Under the pieces are notes generated by a model. The model was not told the DNA's origin. It saw only the letters and a program-made list of their open reading frames with translations, and searched no databases. DNA of 64,000 bases from Paracoccus stylophorae (GTDB taxonomy: Bacteria; Pseudomonadota; Alphaproteobacteria; Rhodobacterales; Rhodobacteraceae). Below are positions 1 to 9,540 of the stretch, one piece after another (the stretch's first letter is position 1; every line of letters begins with the position of its first letter). The position numbers were made by a program, and so were the translations under genes. The stretch lies in contig NZ_CP067134.1 of NCBI RefSeq assembly GCF_028553765.1, positions 467,501 through 531,500 on the forward strand. Reading direction: 5' to 3'.

Positions 1-2
1 TG

Positions 3-254
3 GCCAGCATCGCCACGATCCATTGGCTGGAACGCCTGATCGGGCGCAAGGCGGGGGCGTCCACCGGCACCAATCTGTGGGGCGCGCTGAAGGTCGCGCA
101 GCAGATGGTGGATGCGGGTCGGCAGGGATCGGTGGTAACGCTGATGTGCGACGGCGGAGAGCGCTATCTGGACAGCTATTACGACAAGGGCTGGGTCGCC
201 GAGACCATCGGCGACACAGGCGCGGCGTTGCAGGAACTGGCCCGGTGGGGCTGA
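3..254 (+). CDS. PLP-dependent cysteine synthase family protein, C-terminal part
   Basis: Only the last 83 codons are inside the window; the frame is open from base 3 to a TGA at 252-254. The visible part contains GASTGTNLWGAL followed by VTLMCDGGERYLDSYYD. This is the end of the large domain and the C-terminal tail of fold-type II PLP enzymes of the cysteine synthase/cysteine desulfhydrase group, where the glycine/serine/threonine stretch lies near the cofactor. The GERYLDSYYD ending is more typical of Cds1-like cysteine desulfhydrases and diverged cysteine synthases than of classic CysK, but the catalytic lysine is outside the window and the reaction cannot be settled. The next gene is convergent, about 60 bases away. 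Confidence 0.7.
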   Translation, partial: ASIATIHWLERLIGRKAGASTGTNLWGALKVAQQMVDAGRQGSVVTLMCDGGERYLDSYYDKGWVAETIGDTGAALQELARWG

Positions 255-317
255 CCGGGCCCGCCCTAAGCTAAAGGCTACTGCGCCCGGCCCTGTGTCA
301 CCGCGCCCGCTGGCGCG

Positions 318-1433
318 TCAGGACACCAGTTCGCGCCCGTTCTTGACGTGGCGGGCGGTCATTTGCCGCGCCATGCTGCCCTTGGGCAGGAAACGCGCGG
401 GTTCCGGCAGGCGGGTCGTCGCCTCGGCCAGTTCGGGGAACAGGGTCGTGATCTCGGACCGGGCGGCGTGTGGGATGCTTTTCATCGCCTGCGGACCGGG
501 GAACAGCGATTCCGTCTCGGCCCCGTTCGACCGCACCACGGCGTGCCGGCCCAGCATGAAGTGGATATACTCGACCTCGGACAGGTCCGACGCGACCTCG
601 ATCCCGGTCAGGCCCAACAGATGCTTGGCCGCGACCAGAACCTCGCGCCGGCCGAACATCCGTTCGGCGATGACCGAGCGGACCAGGACACGGTGCTGCG
701 GCGAGACGACCAGATCGCGCAGCGGCAGCCCCTGACCCAACGCGCCCGCCGCGATGCGGATGGGGCGCAGATTCGGCCACAGCTCCAGCAGCGTCGCATC
801 CAGCCTGCGCCGCCCGATCCAGGTGATCGGCTGACAGCCCAGATCGCGGGTCCACACGCGGTCGCCGGTGTTCAGATCCTCGACCGCGATCTCGCCGCGG
901 TCGGTTTCGATCCGCGTGCCGGCGGTAAAGCAGGGCACCACCACATCCTTGATTTCCGGGTTGAAGCCCACCTTGGCCATGGACGTTCCATCGCTCAAGG
1001 GTTGGGAGCCCCTGACCGTAATGCCATAGATGACGGTGATGTCGTTCCAGGTATCGACCGAACTAGAGGACGGTCGGATGAACACATCGCCGTTATCCGC
1101 CTGTTTCACGATCCCCGCTCTGGTCAGCGTGATCGGATTGCCGTCTTCGTCCTCGGTCTCGATCTCGAAATTGGCCCGCATGAAGGTGACAATCTCGGCG
1201 TTGTTGGTCGTGCCGCCGGTCGGGCGATCATAGCTGAACTGGGTCGTGCCCCATTGATATGTCGTGTTCCAGTTACCCCTGCTCGGCCCCGTCACATCGA
1301 CGACTTTCAGTTCCGCGCGGCCCGAAGCCGTCCAGCCATTGGCGACGTTCGCCTGAGTCTGGCTGATGTTGCTGTTGGGCGAGTTGTCAAGCATCGGCCT
1401 GTTGCCGATCCAGATCCATGTCGCGGTCGTCAT
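318..1433 (-). CDS. Hint (hedgehog/intein) domain protein
   Basis: A 371-residue protein of the Hint-domain family common in Rhodobacteraceae. Residues about 1-165 form a β-rich, Asn/Thr-rich N-terminal region without a recognised motif (starts MTTATWIWIGN). The Hint domain begins at VPCFTAGTRI, whose cysteine is the expected splice/cleavage nucleophile, and continues through EDLNTGDRVWTRD and SPQHRVLVRS (block B/F-like His). No C-terminal extein follows, so it resembles the hedgehog-type arrangement in which the N-terminal part may be released or modified; that is inference. I chose ATG 1433 over a TTG at 1469 because AAGAAGG lies about 10 bases upstream of it. No signal peptide is obvious; such proteins are often exported by type I systems. 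It stands alone. Confidence 0.75.
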   Translation of the reverse strand: MTTATWIWIGNRPMLDNSPNSNISQTQANVANGWTASGRAELKVVDVTGPSRGNWNTTYQWGTTQFSYDRPTGGTTNNAEIVTFMRANFEIETEDEDGNPITLTRAGIVKQADNGDVFIRPSSSSVDTWNDITVIYGITVRGSQPLSDGTSMAKVGFNPEIKDVVVPCFTAGTRIETDRGEIAVEDLNTGDRVWTRDLGCQPITWIGRRRLDATLLELWPNLRPIRIAAGALGQGLPLRDLVVSPQHRVLVRSVIAERMFGRREVLVAAKHLLGLTGIEVASDLSEVEYIHFMLGRHAVVRSNGAETESLFPGPQAMKSIPHAARSEITTLFPELAEATTRLPEPARFLPKGSMARQMTARHVKNGRELVS

Positions 1434-1551
1434 GTCTGCGTAACCTTCTTCAAATTCACAGGCCAGCAATCACGATACCGGCTCTGCCTACGCTTGCCAA
1501 GATCGCCGGAACTCGCGTTAAACGCATGTTGCACCGAAGCACACAGCAGGC

Positions 1552-2772
1552 TCAGCCCTTCCGCGCCGGTTCGATCAGCCCGAACGCCTTTGCGCCGATC
1601 TGCCGGATATGGCGGGCGATGGGAATGGCCGAGGTGGCGGCGGGCGAGGGGGCGTTGCAGACATGAACGGTCCGCGCCGATTGCCGGATCAGGAAATCAT
1701 GCACCAGCCCGCCGTCGCGCATGACCGCCTGCGCGCGGATGCCCGGCGGATGCGGCCGCAGGTCCGACAGATCCAGCCCCGGACAGTAACGCCGGCACGC
1801 CCGCAGATAGCGGCGCCGCAACGCCGAATTCGCCATCTCGGCCGCGCCCGGGCGCAGATTGCCGGCGATGGTCCGCCAGAACCCCGAAAACCGCGCCATG
1901 TCCGACAGATCGCGCAGGTTCGGGGACAGTTTGCGATACCCCTCGCGCGACAGTGACAGGACCGCGTTCGGCCCCACCGTCACATAGCCGCCGATCATCC
2001 GCGTCAGATGGATGCCCAGAAACGGCAGATCGGGGTTCGGGACGGGATAGATCAGGTGATCGACCACCCGGTCGTGGCGCGGCGCAAGCCGGAAATATTC
2101 GCCCTTGAACGGGACGATGGCGAAATCGCCGCCCAGCCCGCACATCGCGGCGATCCGGTCGGCCTGCAATCCGGCGCAGGCGATCAGATGGCGGGTCGTC
2201 ATCTCTTCGCCCGATTGCAGACGCAGCCGGACGCGGTTCGCATCCTCGGCAATGGCCTCGACCGTTGCGCCCAGGCGGATCTGGCCGCCATTGTCGCGAA
2301 AAAGCTGCGCCATCTGGCGGGTGATGGCGGCATAATCGGCGATCCCCGTCGCCGGGCTCAGCAGCGCGGCCAGCCCGGTGATCTCGGGCTCGATCCGGCG
2401 CAGTTCGGACTGCGGGATTTCGCGCACATCCAGACCATTCTGGCGCGCGCGGGCGGCCAGGGCGGACAGCCGGCCCACCTCGTCCTTGCGGGTCGCCACG
2501 ATCAGCTTGCCGCATTGATCGAAGGGCAGGCCATGTTCGCGGCAGAACCGCACCGTCTCGTGCAGCCCCTCGCGACACAGCCGCGCCTTCAGGCTGCCCG
2601 GCGCATAATAGATCCCGGCATGGATCACGCCGCTGTTGCGCCCGGTCTGGTGGCGGGCCAGCGCCGGTTCCTTTTCCAGCACGGCGATGTCGAGACCGGG
2701 AAAGCTGCGCTGCATCTCCAGCGCGGTGGCGATGCCCACGATGCCGCCCCCGATCACGGTCAGATCCGTCAT
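1552..2772 (-). CDS. lhgO: L-2-hydroxyglutarate oxidase/dehydrogenase (FAD)
   Basis: A 406-residue flavoprotein that should oxidise L-2-hydroxyglutarate to 2-oxoglutarate at the membrane. It opens with a dinucleotide-binding VIGGGIVGIATALEMQ fold at residues 5-20, followed by the family hallmark RHQTGRNSGVIHAGIYY (residues about 40-57) and, later, VGPNAVLSLSREGY, all characteristic of LhgO/L2HGDH rather than other DAO-type oxidases. Length matches the family (about 400). A GGGGGAAC ribosome site precedes ATG 2772. It is transcribed away from the ABC importer operon starting at 2956; no catabolic partner (CsiD, GabDT) is adjacent. Confidence 0.88.
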   Translation of the reverse strand: MTDLTVIGGGIVGIATALEMQRSFPGLDIAVLEKEPALARHQTGRNSGVIHAGIYYAPGSLKARLCREGLHETVRFCREHGLPFDQCGKLIVATRKDEVGRLSALAARARQNGLDVREIPQSELRRIEPEITGLAALLSPATGIADYAAITRQMAQLFRDNGGQIRLGATVEAIAEDANRVRLRLQSGEEMTTRHLIACAGLQADRIAAMCGLGGDFAIVPFKGEYFRLAPRHDRVVDHLIYPVPNPDLPFLGIHLTRMIGGYVTVGPNAVLSLSREGYRKLSPNLRDLSDMARFSGFWRTIAGNLRPGAAEMANSALRRRYLRACRRYCPGLDLSDLRPHPPGIRAQAVMRDGGLVHDFLIRQSARTVHVCNAPSPAATSAIPIARHIRQIGAKAFGLIEPARKG

Positions 2773-2955
2773 GCCGTTCCCCCGTCGCTGTCCTGTCCGC
2801 GATGCTAGTCACCCGGCGATCCGGATACCAGCTTGCGCATCCTGCATGGTCCCCGATGATGGGGCGATATTGCGCCCGCGCGGGAACGCAAGACATGGCG
2901 TCGTTGTTTCCCCGGTGGCGCGTCCCCGCCAGCACCACAAGACGGAGGTTCCCCG

Positions 2956-3942
2956 ATGCTTTCTTCCACCCTGACGCGGCGCGGATTGCTGGCGATGGCA
3001 TCGGGTCTGACCGTGCTGCCTTTCCTGAACCGCACGGCGCTTGCCGCGACCCCCGCAGCCCTGCAACTGTCGTGGCTGCATTCGGTGCAGTTCGCGGGCA
3101 GCTATCTGGCGCAGCAGAACGGCTGGTGGCGCGATGCGGGGCTGGACGTCGCGTTGTTGCAGGGCGGGCCGAACGCGCCGGTGGAGCCGCCGGTGGTGTC
3201 CGGCACCGCGCTGGTCGGCGTGTCGGCCGCCGATTATGCCGCCGCCGCCGTGGCGCAGGGGGCGGATTTCCGGATCATCGGCGTCGCGATGCAGAAAAAC
3301 CCCTTCGTCGTCGCCTCGCTGGCCGAAAACCCGGTCAACGAACCCGCCGATCTTGAAGGCAGAAGCATCGGCATGGCACTGGCCAACACCCCGGTCTTGC
3401 AGGCGCTGTGCGCGCTGAACGACGTGGATTTCGCCGCCATCGACATCGTGCCGACGCAGTATTCGGCCCAGCCCCTGATCGCGGGCGAGGTCGATTGCCT
3501 GCTGTGCTGGGAAACCGACCTGCCGGTCGCCATGGCCATGAACGGAATCGAGGCGCAGACGATGCTGATGGCCGATCACGGCTATGCCGTCCATTCCCAG
3601 ACCTACATCGCCACCGCCGACAGCCTGCGCGACCGGCGCGCCGATCTGACAGCCCTGCTGGCGGGCGAGGCGCGGGGCTGGAACGCCTGCCGCGCCGATC
3701 CGGATGCGGCCGCCGAACTGACCGTGCAGATGTTTCCCGATGCCGGGCTGGACCTGCCGACGCAGAAATTGCAGCTCCGGCGTCAATTGCCGCTGATGTT
3801 TTCGGACCTGACCGACCGGCAGGGCTTCGGCTGGTTCAGCGACGACAGCGTGGAGGCCAATATCGAGACGCTGTCCCTTCTGGGCCGCAAGGTGACGGCC
3901 GATCTGTGGGACCGCTCGATCCTCGAAGAAGTCCATGGCTGA
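2956..3942 (+). CDS. NMT1/THI5-like ABC transporter substrate-binding protein
   Basis: A 328-residue periplasmic solute-binding protein. The first about 30 residues are a twin-arginine-like signal (LTRRGLLAMASG ... ALA). The mature part starts LQLSWLHSVQFAGSYLAQQ, the typical opening of the NMT1/THI5 (ThiY/SsuA-like) fold, and has the DVALLQGG and VSAADYAAA binding-cleft segments. ThiY members bind formylaminopyrimidine; others bind sulfonates or riboflavin. The substrate here cannot be read from sequence. GACGGAGG lies upstream of ATG 2956. It is the first gene of an operon: its end overlaps the ATPase gene by 8 bases. I looked for a TPP riboswitch in the leader and found none. Confidence 0.82.
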   Translation: MLSSTLTRRGLLAMASGLTVLPFLNRTALAATPAALQLSWLHSVQFAGSYLAQQNGWWRDAGLDVALLQGGPNAPVEPPVVSGTALVGVSAADYAAAAVAQGADFRIIGVAMQKNPFVVASLAENPVNEPADLEGRSIGMALANTPVLQALCALNDVDFAAIDIVPTQYSAQPLIAGEVDCLLCWETDLPVAMAMNGIEAQTMLMADHGYAVHSQTYIATADSLRDRRADLTALLAGEARGWNACRADPDAAAELTVQMFPDAGLDLPTQKLQLRRQLPLMFSDLTDRQGFGWFSDDSVEANIETLSLLGRKVTADLWDRSILEEVHG

Positions 3943-4729
3943 GACGGGCGGACGCGCGCCCATCACCTGCACCGGGCTGGGCAAGGTCTTTGACGGCGGG
4001 GTCCGGGCCGTGGCCCCCATCGACGTGACCTTCGCGGCTGGCGCGACGACGGCTCTGGTCGGACCCTCGGGCTGCGGGAAATCGACGCTGCTGCGGCTGG
4101 TCGCGGGGCTGGAAGACCCGACCGAGGGTGAGGTGCGCATCGACGGCCGGACCCCGGCGGCGCAGCGGGCGCAGGGCGCGATCTCGGTCGCGTTCCAGGA
4201 CCCCTCGCTGCTGCCATGGCTGACGGTGCGGGCGAATGTGGCGCTGGCGCGGAAACTGGCGCGGCAGCCGCCCGATCCGGCGCAGGTCGAGGATCTGATC
4301 GGGCTGGTCGGCCTGTCGGGGTCGGAAGAGACGCGCCCCGCCGCGCTGTCGGGCGGGATGCGCCAGCGGGCCGCCATTGCCCGCGCCCTGGTCACCGGGC
4401 CGCAGATCCTGCTGCTGGACGAGCCGTTCGGCGCGGTGGACGAGCTGACGCGCCGCCAGCTTGCCCGCGATCTGCCCCCCTTGTGGGAGCCGCGCGGCAC
4501 CACGACGCTGCTGGTCACGCATTCCCTGCACGAGGCGGTGACGCTGGCCGACCGCATCCTTGTCCTCAGCCCGCGTCCGGCGCGGATCGTGGCCGACATC
4601 GCCGTGCCGCTGCCACGGCCTCGCGATGCGCGGCTGACCGACAGCGCCGAATTCCGGGCGCTGGTCGCGCGCGCCTCGCAGGCGCTGGCGCAGGGCGATG
4701 CCGACAACGCGCCGATGGCGGCGCAATGA
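3935..4729 (+). CDS. ABC transporter ATP-binding protein (importer)
   Basis: A 264-residue nucleotide-binding subunit of the SsuB/TauB/ThiZ type. Walker A is GPSGCGKST (near residue 45), the Q-loop is VAFQDPSLLPWLT, the ABC signature is LSGGMRQRAAIARAL, Walker B is ILLLDEPFGAVDELTR, and the switch His is in LLVTHSLHEA, all intact. It energises the import system with the binding protein upstream (8-base overlap) and the double permease downstream (ATGA overlap at 4726-4729). Length is normal for this class. Confidence 0.92.
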   Translation: MAETGGRAPITCTGLGKVFDGGVRAVAPIDVTFAAGATTALVGPSGCGKSTLLRLVAGLEDPTEGEVRIDGRTPAAQRAQGAISVAFQDPSLLPWLTVRANVALARKLARQPPDPAQVEDLIGLVGLSGSEETRPAALSGGMRQRAAIARALVTGPQILLLDEPFGAVDELTRRQLARDLPPLWEPRGTTTLLVTHSLHEAVTLADRILVLSPRPARIVADIAVPLPRPRDARLTDSAEFRALVARASQALAQGDADNAPMAAQ

Positions 4730-6282
4730 CGCGCAGCGCCGGGATCGGCCCGGCCGTGCTGGGCGGGGCGGTGCTGATCCTTGGCTGGGTGTTGCTGGCG
4801 GGCGCGTTGCAGGGCGCGCATCTGGTCGCCGGTCCGTGGCAGGTGGCAGGCTGGATCGGCGCCAATCCGGGGCTGGTCGGTCGCGCGCTGGCCACCACGC
4901 TGCACAGCGCCGCGTTGGGGTTTCTGGCCGGAAACCTGGTCGCGGTGGCGCTGGCCGGGGTCGCGCTGATCTGGCCGCGACTGCTGGATCTGGTGTCGGG
5001 GCTGGCGCTGGTGGTGTTCTGCCTGCCGCTGATCGCGACCGGCCCGATCCTGCGGGTGCTGATGGGACCGGGCGAGGGGCCGCAGATCGTGCTGGCGGCT
5101 TTGGCCGTCTACTATACCACGCTGATCCCGCTGCTGACCGGGCTGCGCGCCACGCCGGCGGTGTGGCTGGATCTGGTCCACAGCTATGGCCGCGGCCGCT
5201 GGTCCGAACTGGTCCATGTCCGCGCCCGCGCCGGCTTGCCCTATCTGTTCGCCGGGCTTCAGATCGCCGCGCCCGCAGCCTTTCTGGGCGCGATGGTGGG
5301 CGAGTTCACGGGGGCCGAGCGGGGCATGGGCGTGCTGACGATCCGCTTCATGCGGGCGCTGGACGTGCCGGCGCTGTGGGCCATCGCGGCGCTGGCGGCG
5401 GCGGTGTCGATGGCGGTTTACGCGGCCATCGGCGCATTGGCGCGCGCGGTGCTGCACGATCGCCCGCCGGTGATCCTGGCCGCGCCGCGTTCGCCCGCCC
5501 GAGGCGGCAGGTTTCAGGTGCCGCAGGCGCTGTGGCTGATCGCGGCGGTGCTGGTGCTGTGGTGGGGCGCGCTGGCATTGCCGGGGATGAACCCGTTCTT
5601 CGCCAAATCGCCGCAGGATCTGCTGATCGCGCTGACAGCGGCCGAGGGTGCGGCGCAGACCCGCGCCACGCTGGCCACCGCCCTGCGCGAGACGGCGGTG
5701 TTCGTGGTTCCCGGCTATCTGGCCGGGCTGGTTCTGGGGGCGGGGCTGGCCGTGCTGCTGGTGCTGGTGCCGGGGCTGTCGGCGCTGGTGATGCCGCTGG
5801 CCGTGGCGCTGCGGTCGGTTCCGATCGTGACCACCGCCCCGCTGATCGTGCTGTTTCTGGGCCGCGGCGCGACGGGAACGATCACGCTGGTCGCGGTGAT
5901 GGTGTTCTTTCCGACGCTGGTGGCCTGCCTGCACGGGCTGCGCCAGGCGCCGGGCCAGATCCTTGACGTGTTCCAGACCTATGCCGCAGGGCGGCTGCGC
6001 CAGATGGCCCATGTCCGCATCCCCGCCATGCTGCCCGCCCTGTTCGCCGCCGCACGGATGAGCGTGCCGGCCGCGATCCTGGCCGTCACCGTGGTCGAGT
6101 GGCTGACCACCGGGCGCGGGCTGGGCAGCCTGATGGCGCTGTCGGCCTCGGTCTCGGATTATACGATGCTGTGGGCGGCGGTGGTCGTTGTCACTGCCAT
6201 CTCGGCGCTGTGCTATGCCGGGGTGGCGGCGCTGGAACGGCGCATCCTGGCCGTCTATGCGCCCGAGCAGGTGCGACGGTGA
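4726..6282 (+). CDS. ABC transporter permease, two BPD domains fused in tandem
   Basis: A 518-residue inner membrane protein about twice the usual length of an SsuC/ThiX-type permease. It has two homologous halves, roughly residues 1-250 and 265-518, each with about six hydrophobic segments. Each half ends with a copy of the family's conserved loop: EFTGAERGMGVLTIRF in the first and EWLTTGRGLGSLMAL in the second. The linker is a short basic stretch, APRSPARGGRF. The fusion means both halves of the normally homodimeric channel are on one chain. Start is ATG 4726, overlapping the ATPase stop; the end overlaps the next gene by 4 bases (GTGA). Confidence 0.88.
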   Translation: MTRSAGIGPAVLGGAVLILGWVLLAGALQGAHLVAGPWQVAGWIGANPGLVGRALATTLHSAALGFLAGNLVAVALAGVALIWPRLLDLVSGLALVVFCLPLIATGPILRVLMGPGEGPQIVLAALAVYYTTLIPLLTGLRATPAVWLDLVHSYGRGRWSELVHVRARAGLPYLFAGLQIAAPAAFLGAMVGEFTGAERGMGVLTIRFMRALDVPALWAIAALAAAVSMAVYAAIGALARAVLHDRPPVILAAPRSPARGGRFQVPQALWLIAAVLVLWWGALALPGMNPFFAKSPQDLLIALTAAEGAAQTRATLATALRETAVFVVPGYLAGLVLGAGLAVLLVLVPGLSALVMPLAVALRSVPIVTTAPLIVLFLGRGATGTITLVAVMVFFPTLVACLHGLRQAPGQILDVFQTYAAGRLRQMAHVRIPAMLPALFAAARMSVPAAILAVTVVEWLTTGRGLGSLMALSASVSDYTMLWAAVVVVTAISALCYAGVAALERRILAVYAPEQVRR

Positions 6283-7328
6283 CGCCTGCCGCCTTTGCCA
6301 TTCCCGGCGATCCGGATCGGCTGACCGGTGGGTTCCTGTATGAACGCCGGCTGCTGTCCGGGCTGCGCGTTCTGGGCCACGATGTGGCGTATCTGCGCCT
6401 GCCGTCCAGCTTTCCCGACCCCGATCCCGCCGACATGGACCGCGCCGTCGCGATGCTGAACGCGGTCCAGCCCGCGCGTCCGCTGATCCTTGACGGGCTG
6501 GTGTCGGGCGCCATCGACCCCGCCGGGCTGGCGCGGGTGCGCGCCCCCGTCATCGCCATGGTGCATCATCCGCTGGCGCTGGAAAGCGGGCTGGACGCGG
6601 CGCGGCGCGACCATCTGCACCGGACCGAGCGTGCCAATCTGGCCCTGTGCCGCCACGTTCTGGTGCCCAGCCCGCATACGCGCGCGATCCTGACCCAGCG
6701 ATATGACGTGGACCCCGAACGGATCACCGTGGCCCGGCCCGGCGTGGACCGGACCCGCCTGCCGCGCGACCCCGCGACGCCGCCGCTGATCCTGTCGGTG
6801 GGCATCCTGCACCCGCGCAAGGGGCATGATGTGCTGATCGCGGCGCTGTCGCTTTTGCCCGATCTGGACTGGCAGGCGGTCATCGTGGGCAATCCATGGG
6901 ACTCGGATCATGCGGCCGATCTGCACTCGGTGATCGCGGCCAGCCCGGTCGCCGCGCGGATCCGCCTTGCCGGGCGCGTCGGCGCCGACCGGTTGCAGCG
7001 GCTGTATGCCCGCGCCGCGATCTTTGCGCTGGCCACGCGATACGAAGGCTATGGCATCGTCTTTGACGAGGCGTTGCTGAACGGTCTGCCGGTCGTCAGT
7101 TGCCGGACCGGCGCCGTCCCCGACACGGTGCCGGAGGAAGCTGGCCTGCTGACCCCGCCCGACGATCCGGCAGCCTTTGCCGCCGCGCTGCGCGCATTGC
7201 TGAGCGATCAGGCGCGGCACGGCCGGATGGCGGCGGCCGCGTGTCGCGCGGGACACGCGCTGCCCGGCTGGTCCGACACGGCGCGCATCGCCAGCGCGGT
7301 CATCGACCGGGTCGCTGAGGCGGGTTAG
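6279..7328 (+). CDS. Glycosyltransferase family 4 protein
   Basis: A 349-residue GT-B glycosyltransferase. The N-terminal half starts with [21 protein letters not shown], the acceptor-domain glycine loop, and the C-terminal half has [18 protein letters not shown] followed by the donor-site signature [19 protein letters not shown] (the E-x7-E motif) and [16 protein letters not shown]. The natural start is GTG 6279, overlapping the permease stop; reading-frame extension further upstream runs inside the permease gene. Translational coupling to an ABC importer is odd, and the acceptor is unknown. Its TAG stop overlaps the convergent glcB stop (7325-7328). Confidence 0.8.
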   Translation: MTPAAFAIPGDPDRLTGGFLYERRLLSGLRVLGHDVAYLRLPSSFPDPDPADMDRAVAMLNAVQPARPLILDGLVSGAIDPAGLARVRAPVIAMVHHPLALESGLDAARRDHLHRTERANLALCRHVLVPSPHTRAILTQRYDVDPERITVARPGVDRTRLPRDPATPPLILSVGILHPRKGHDVLIAALSLLPDLDWQAVIVGNPWDSDHAADLHSVIAASPVAARIRLAGRVGADRLQRLYARAAIFALATRYEGYGIVFDEALLNGLPVVSCRTGAVPDTVPEEAGLLTPPDDPAAFAAALRALLSDQARHGRMAAAACRAGHALPGWSDTARIASAVIDRVAEAG

Positions 7329-9493
7329 GCCTGTTGCGCCTTCAGTTCCAGCCGGCGGCGATGCAGGATCGGCTCGGTATAGCCCGAGGGCTGGCGGCGA
7401 CCCTGAAACACCAGATCGCAGGCCGCCCTGAAGGCGATCCCGTCGAAATCCGGTGCCATCGGGCGATAGTTCGGATCGCCGGCGTTCTGGCGGTCCACCA
7501 CCTCGGCCATGCGCTGCATGATCGCCATCGCCTCGTCTTCCTGCACGATTCCGTGATGCAGCCAGTTGGCGATGTGCTGGGCCGAGATGCGGCAGGTCGC
7601 GCGATCCTCCATCAGGCCGACATCGTTGATGTCGGGCACCTTGGAACAGCCGATGCCCTGATCGATCCAGCGCACGACATAGCCCAGGATGCCCTGCGCG
7701 TTGTTCTCGACCTCGCGCCGGATCTGGTCCGGGGTCCATTTGCGATAGCTGGCCAGCGGAATGTCCAGCAGCGCCTCGACATAGGCGCGCCGGCCGCCCT
7801 TCGCCAGCTGCCGCTGGACGGCAAGCACATCGACCTTGTGGTAATGCATCGCGTGCAGGGTCGCGGCGGTCGGGCTGGGCACCCAGGCACAGTTCGCCCC
7901 GGCGCGCGGATGGTCGATCTTCTGTTCCAGCATCGCGGCCATCAGGTCGGGCGCGGCCCACATGCCCTTGCCGATCTGCGCCTTGCCCGACAGCCCGCAT
8001 TCCAGCCCGATATCGACGTTCTGGTTCTCATAGGCGGTGATCCAGCCCTTGCGCTTGATGAAGTCCTTGCGGCTGAACGGCCCGGCCTCCATGCTGGTGT
8101 GGATCTCGTCGCCGGTGCGGTCCAGAAAGCCGGTATTGATGAAGCAGACCCGGTGCCGGCCGGCGCGGATGCATTCCTTCAGGTTGACGCTGGTGCGCCG
8201 CTCCTCGTCCATGATGCCCAGCTTGACGGTGTATTGCGGCAGGCCCAGCATGTCCTCGACCTCGGTGAAGATCCGGTCGGCAAAGGCGACCTCGTCGGGG
8301 CCGTGCATCTTGGGCTTGACGACATAGACCGACCCGGCGACCGAGTTGCGCGGCCCGTCCTGCTTGCGCAGATCGTGCATCGCGATCAGCGTGGTGATGG
8401 CGGCGTCCATCAGCCCCTCGAACACCTCGTCGCCGTTGCGGTCGAGGATGGCGGGGTTGGTCATCAGGTGACCCACGTTGCGCACCAGAAGCAGCGCCCG
8501 GCCCTTGATCGTCAGATCCGATCCGTCGGGCGCGGTATGGGTGCGATCGCCGTGCAGCGCGCGGGTGATCGTGCGGCCGCCCTTGTCGAACGTCTCGGAC
8601 AGATCGCCCTGCATCAGGCCCAGCCAGTTGGCATAGGCCTGGATCTTGTCCGGCGCATCGACGCAGGCGACCGAGTCCTCGCAGTCGATGATGGCCGAGA
8701 CGGCGGATTCCATCTGCACATCGGCCAGCCCGGATTGCGTCTGGCTGCCGATCGGGTGGTCGCGGTCGAAGAGCAGATCGACATGCAGCCCGTTATTGCG
8801 CAGCAGGATCGAGGCGGGGTTGCCCGGATCGCCGGTGTAACCCACGAATTTCCCAGGCTGTTTCAGGGTCGAGCCGTCGACCTGCAACTGGCCGTCCTGG
8901 ACGGCGTAGCGTTCGGCCTTGCCGTGGCTGGTATCGGTCAGCGGGAAGGTGTCGTCCAGAAACACCGCCGCCCGCGCCACGACGCGGGCGCCGCGCCCGG
9001 TATCGAACCCGCCCGAGGGCAGCGGCAGGCCCATCGCGTCGGTGCCGTAGAGACAGTCGTAAAGGCTGCCCCATCTGGCATTGGCGGCGTTCAGCACGAA
9101 ACGGGCATTGGTCGAGGGCACGACAAGCTGCGGGCCGGGCACTTCGGCGATTTCGGGGTCGGTGTTGGCGGTGTCGATGGTGAAATCGCCGCCTTCGGGG
9201 ACCAGATAGCCGATGCGTTCCAGAAACGCCTTGTAGGCGTCGCGGTCGTGCGGGCGGTCGCGGTGCGTTCGGTGCCAGTCGTCGATCAGGTCCTGCAATT
9301 CCTGGCGCCGCGCCAGCAATTCGCGGTTGCGCGGGGTCAGGTCGTGGATCAGGCGCGACAGGCCGGACCAGAAGGTCGCGGGCGCGATCCCGGTGCCGGG
9401 CAGGGCACGATCCTCGATGAAGCGGGCCAGCCCGGCATCGACGTCAAGCCCTTCGCGGTGGCTGCGCGCGGGGTCTGTGGACCTGTCCGACAT
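7325..9493 (-). CDS. glcB: Malate synthase G
   Basis: A 722-residue single-chain malate synthase of isoform G, which condenses glyoxylate with acetyl-CoA to malate in the glyoxylate shunt or glycolate use. Visible family segments include [44 protein letters not shown] ([13 protein letters not shown], with the catalytic Arg region) and the C-terminal [17 protein letters not shown]. Length matches GlcB (about 720) rather than the about 530-residue form A. The start is ATG 9493, preceded by GGAGGAACG; an upstream in-frame ATG at 9553 lies inside the promoter. Isocitrate lyase is not in the window. A palindrome overlaps its likely -10 box. Confidence 0.95.
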   Translation of the reverse strand: MSDRSTDPARSHREGLDVDAGLARFIEDRALPGTGIAPATFWSGLSRLIHDLTPRNRELLARRQELQDLIDDWHRTHRDRPHDRDAYKAFLERIGYLVPEGGDFTIDTANTDPEIAEVPGPQLVVPSTNARFVLNAANARWGSLYDCLYGTDAMGLPLPSGGFDTGRGARVVARAAVFLDDTFPLTDTSHGKAERYAVQDGQLQVDGSTLKQPGKFVGYTGDPGNPASILLRNNGLHVDLLFDRDHPIGSQTQSGLADVQMESAVSAIIDCEDSVACVDAPDKIQAYANWLGLMQGDLSETFDKGGRTITRALHGDRTHTAPDGSDLTIKGRALLLVRNVGHLMTNPAILDRNGDEVFEGLMDAAITTLIAMHDLRKQDGPRNSVAGSVYVVKPKMHGPDEVAFADRIFTEVEDMLGLPQYTVKLGIMDEERRTSVNLKECIRAGRHRVCFINTGFLDRTGDEIHTSMEAGPFSRKDFIKRKGWITAYENQNVDIGLECGLSGKAQIGKGMWAAPDLMAAMLEQKIDHPRAGANCAWVPSPTAATLHAMHYHKVDVLAVQRQLAKGGRRAYVEALLDIPLASYRKWTPDQIRREVENNAQGILGYVVRWIDQGIGCSKVPDINDVGLMEDRATCRISAQHIANWLHHGIVQEDEAMAIMQRMAEVVDRQNAGDPNYRPMAPDFDGIAFRAACDLVFQGRRQPSGYTEPILHRRRLELKAQQA

Positions 9494-9528
9494 GATCGTT
9501 CCTCCGGGTTCATCGGTCGCGTTCGGGC

Positions 9529-9540
9529 ACGGTATACCGT
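9529..9540. promoter_or_regulatory. Perfect 12-bp palindrome (candidate GntR-family operator) at glcB
   Basis: ACGGTATACCGT is a perfect palindrome 36 bases upstream of the glcB start. It overlaps the best -10 box of the glcB promoter, a position expected for repression. Its GGTATACC core is identical to the palindrome shared by the gntR/mvaB promoters at 18732-18739. FadR-subfamily GntR regulators typically bind short TGGTnnnACCA-like dyads, so a GntR protein (the one encoded at 18002 or a GlcC-like one elsewhere) is a reasonable but unproven binder. Confidence 0.5.

Noticed and set aside
2773..2955. Possible TPP riboswitch before the NMT1/THI5-type operon (GATCCGGATACCAGC looks faintly like the TPP 3' arm)
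   Set aside because: The conserved CTGAGA and ACCCTTTGAACCTGAT parts are missing and no pairing scheme fits.
2809..6012. A 1067-codon open frame on the minus strand
   Set aside because: It runs antisense to lhgO-upstream DNA and the complete ABC operon, is extremely Arg/His/Gln/Pro-rich and shows no domain; it is a GC-rich shadow of real genes.
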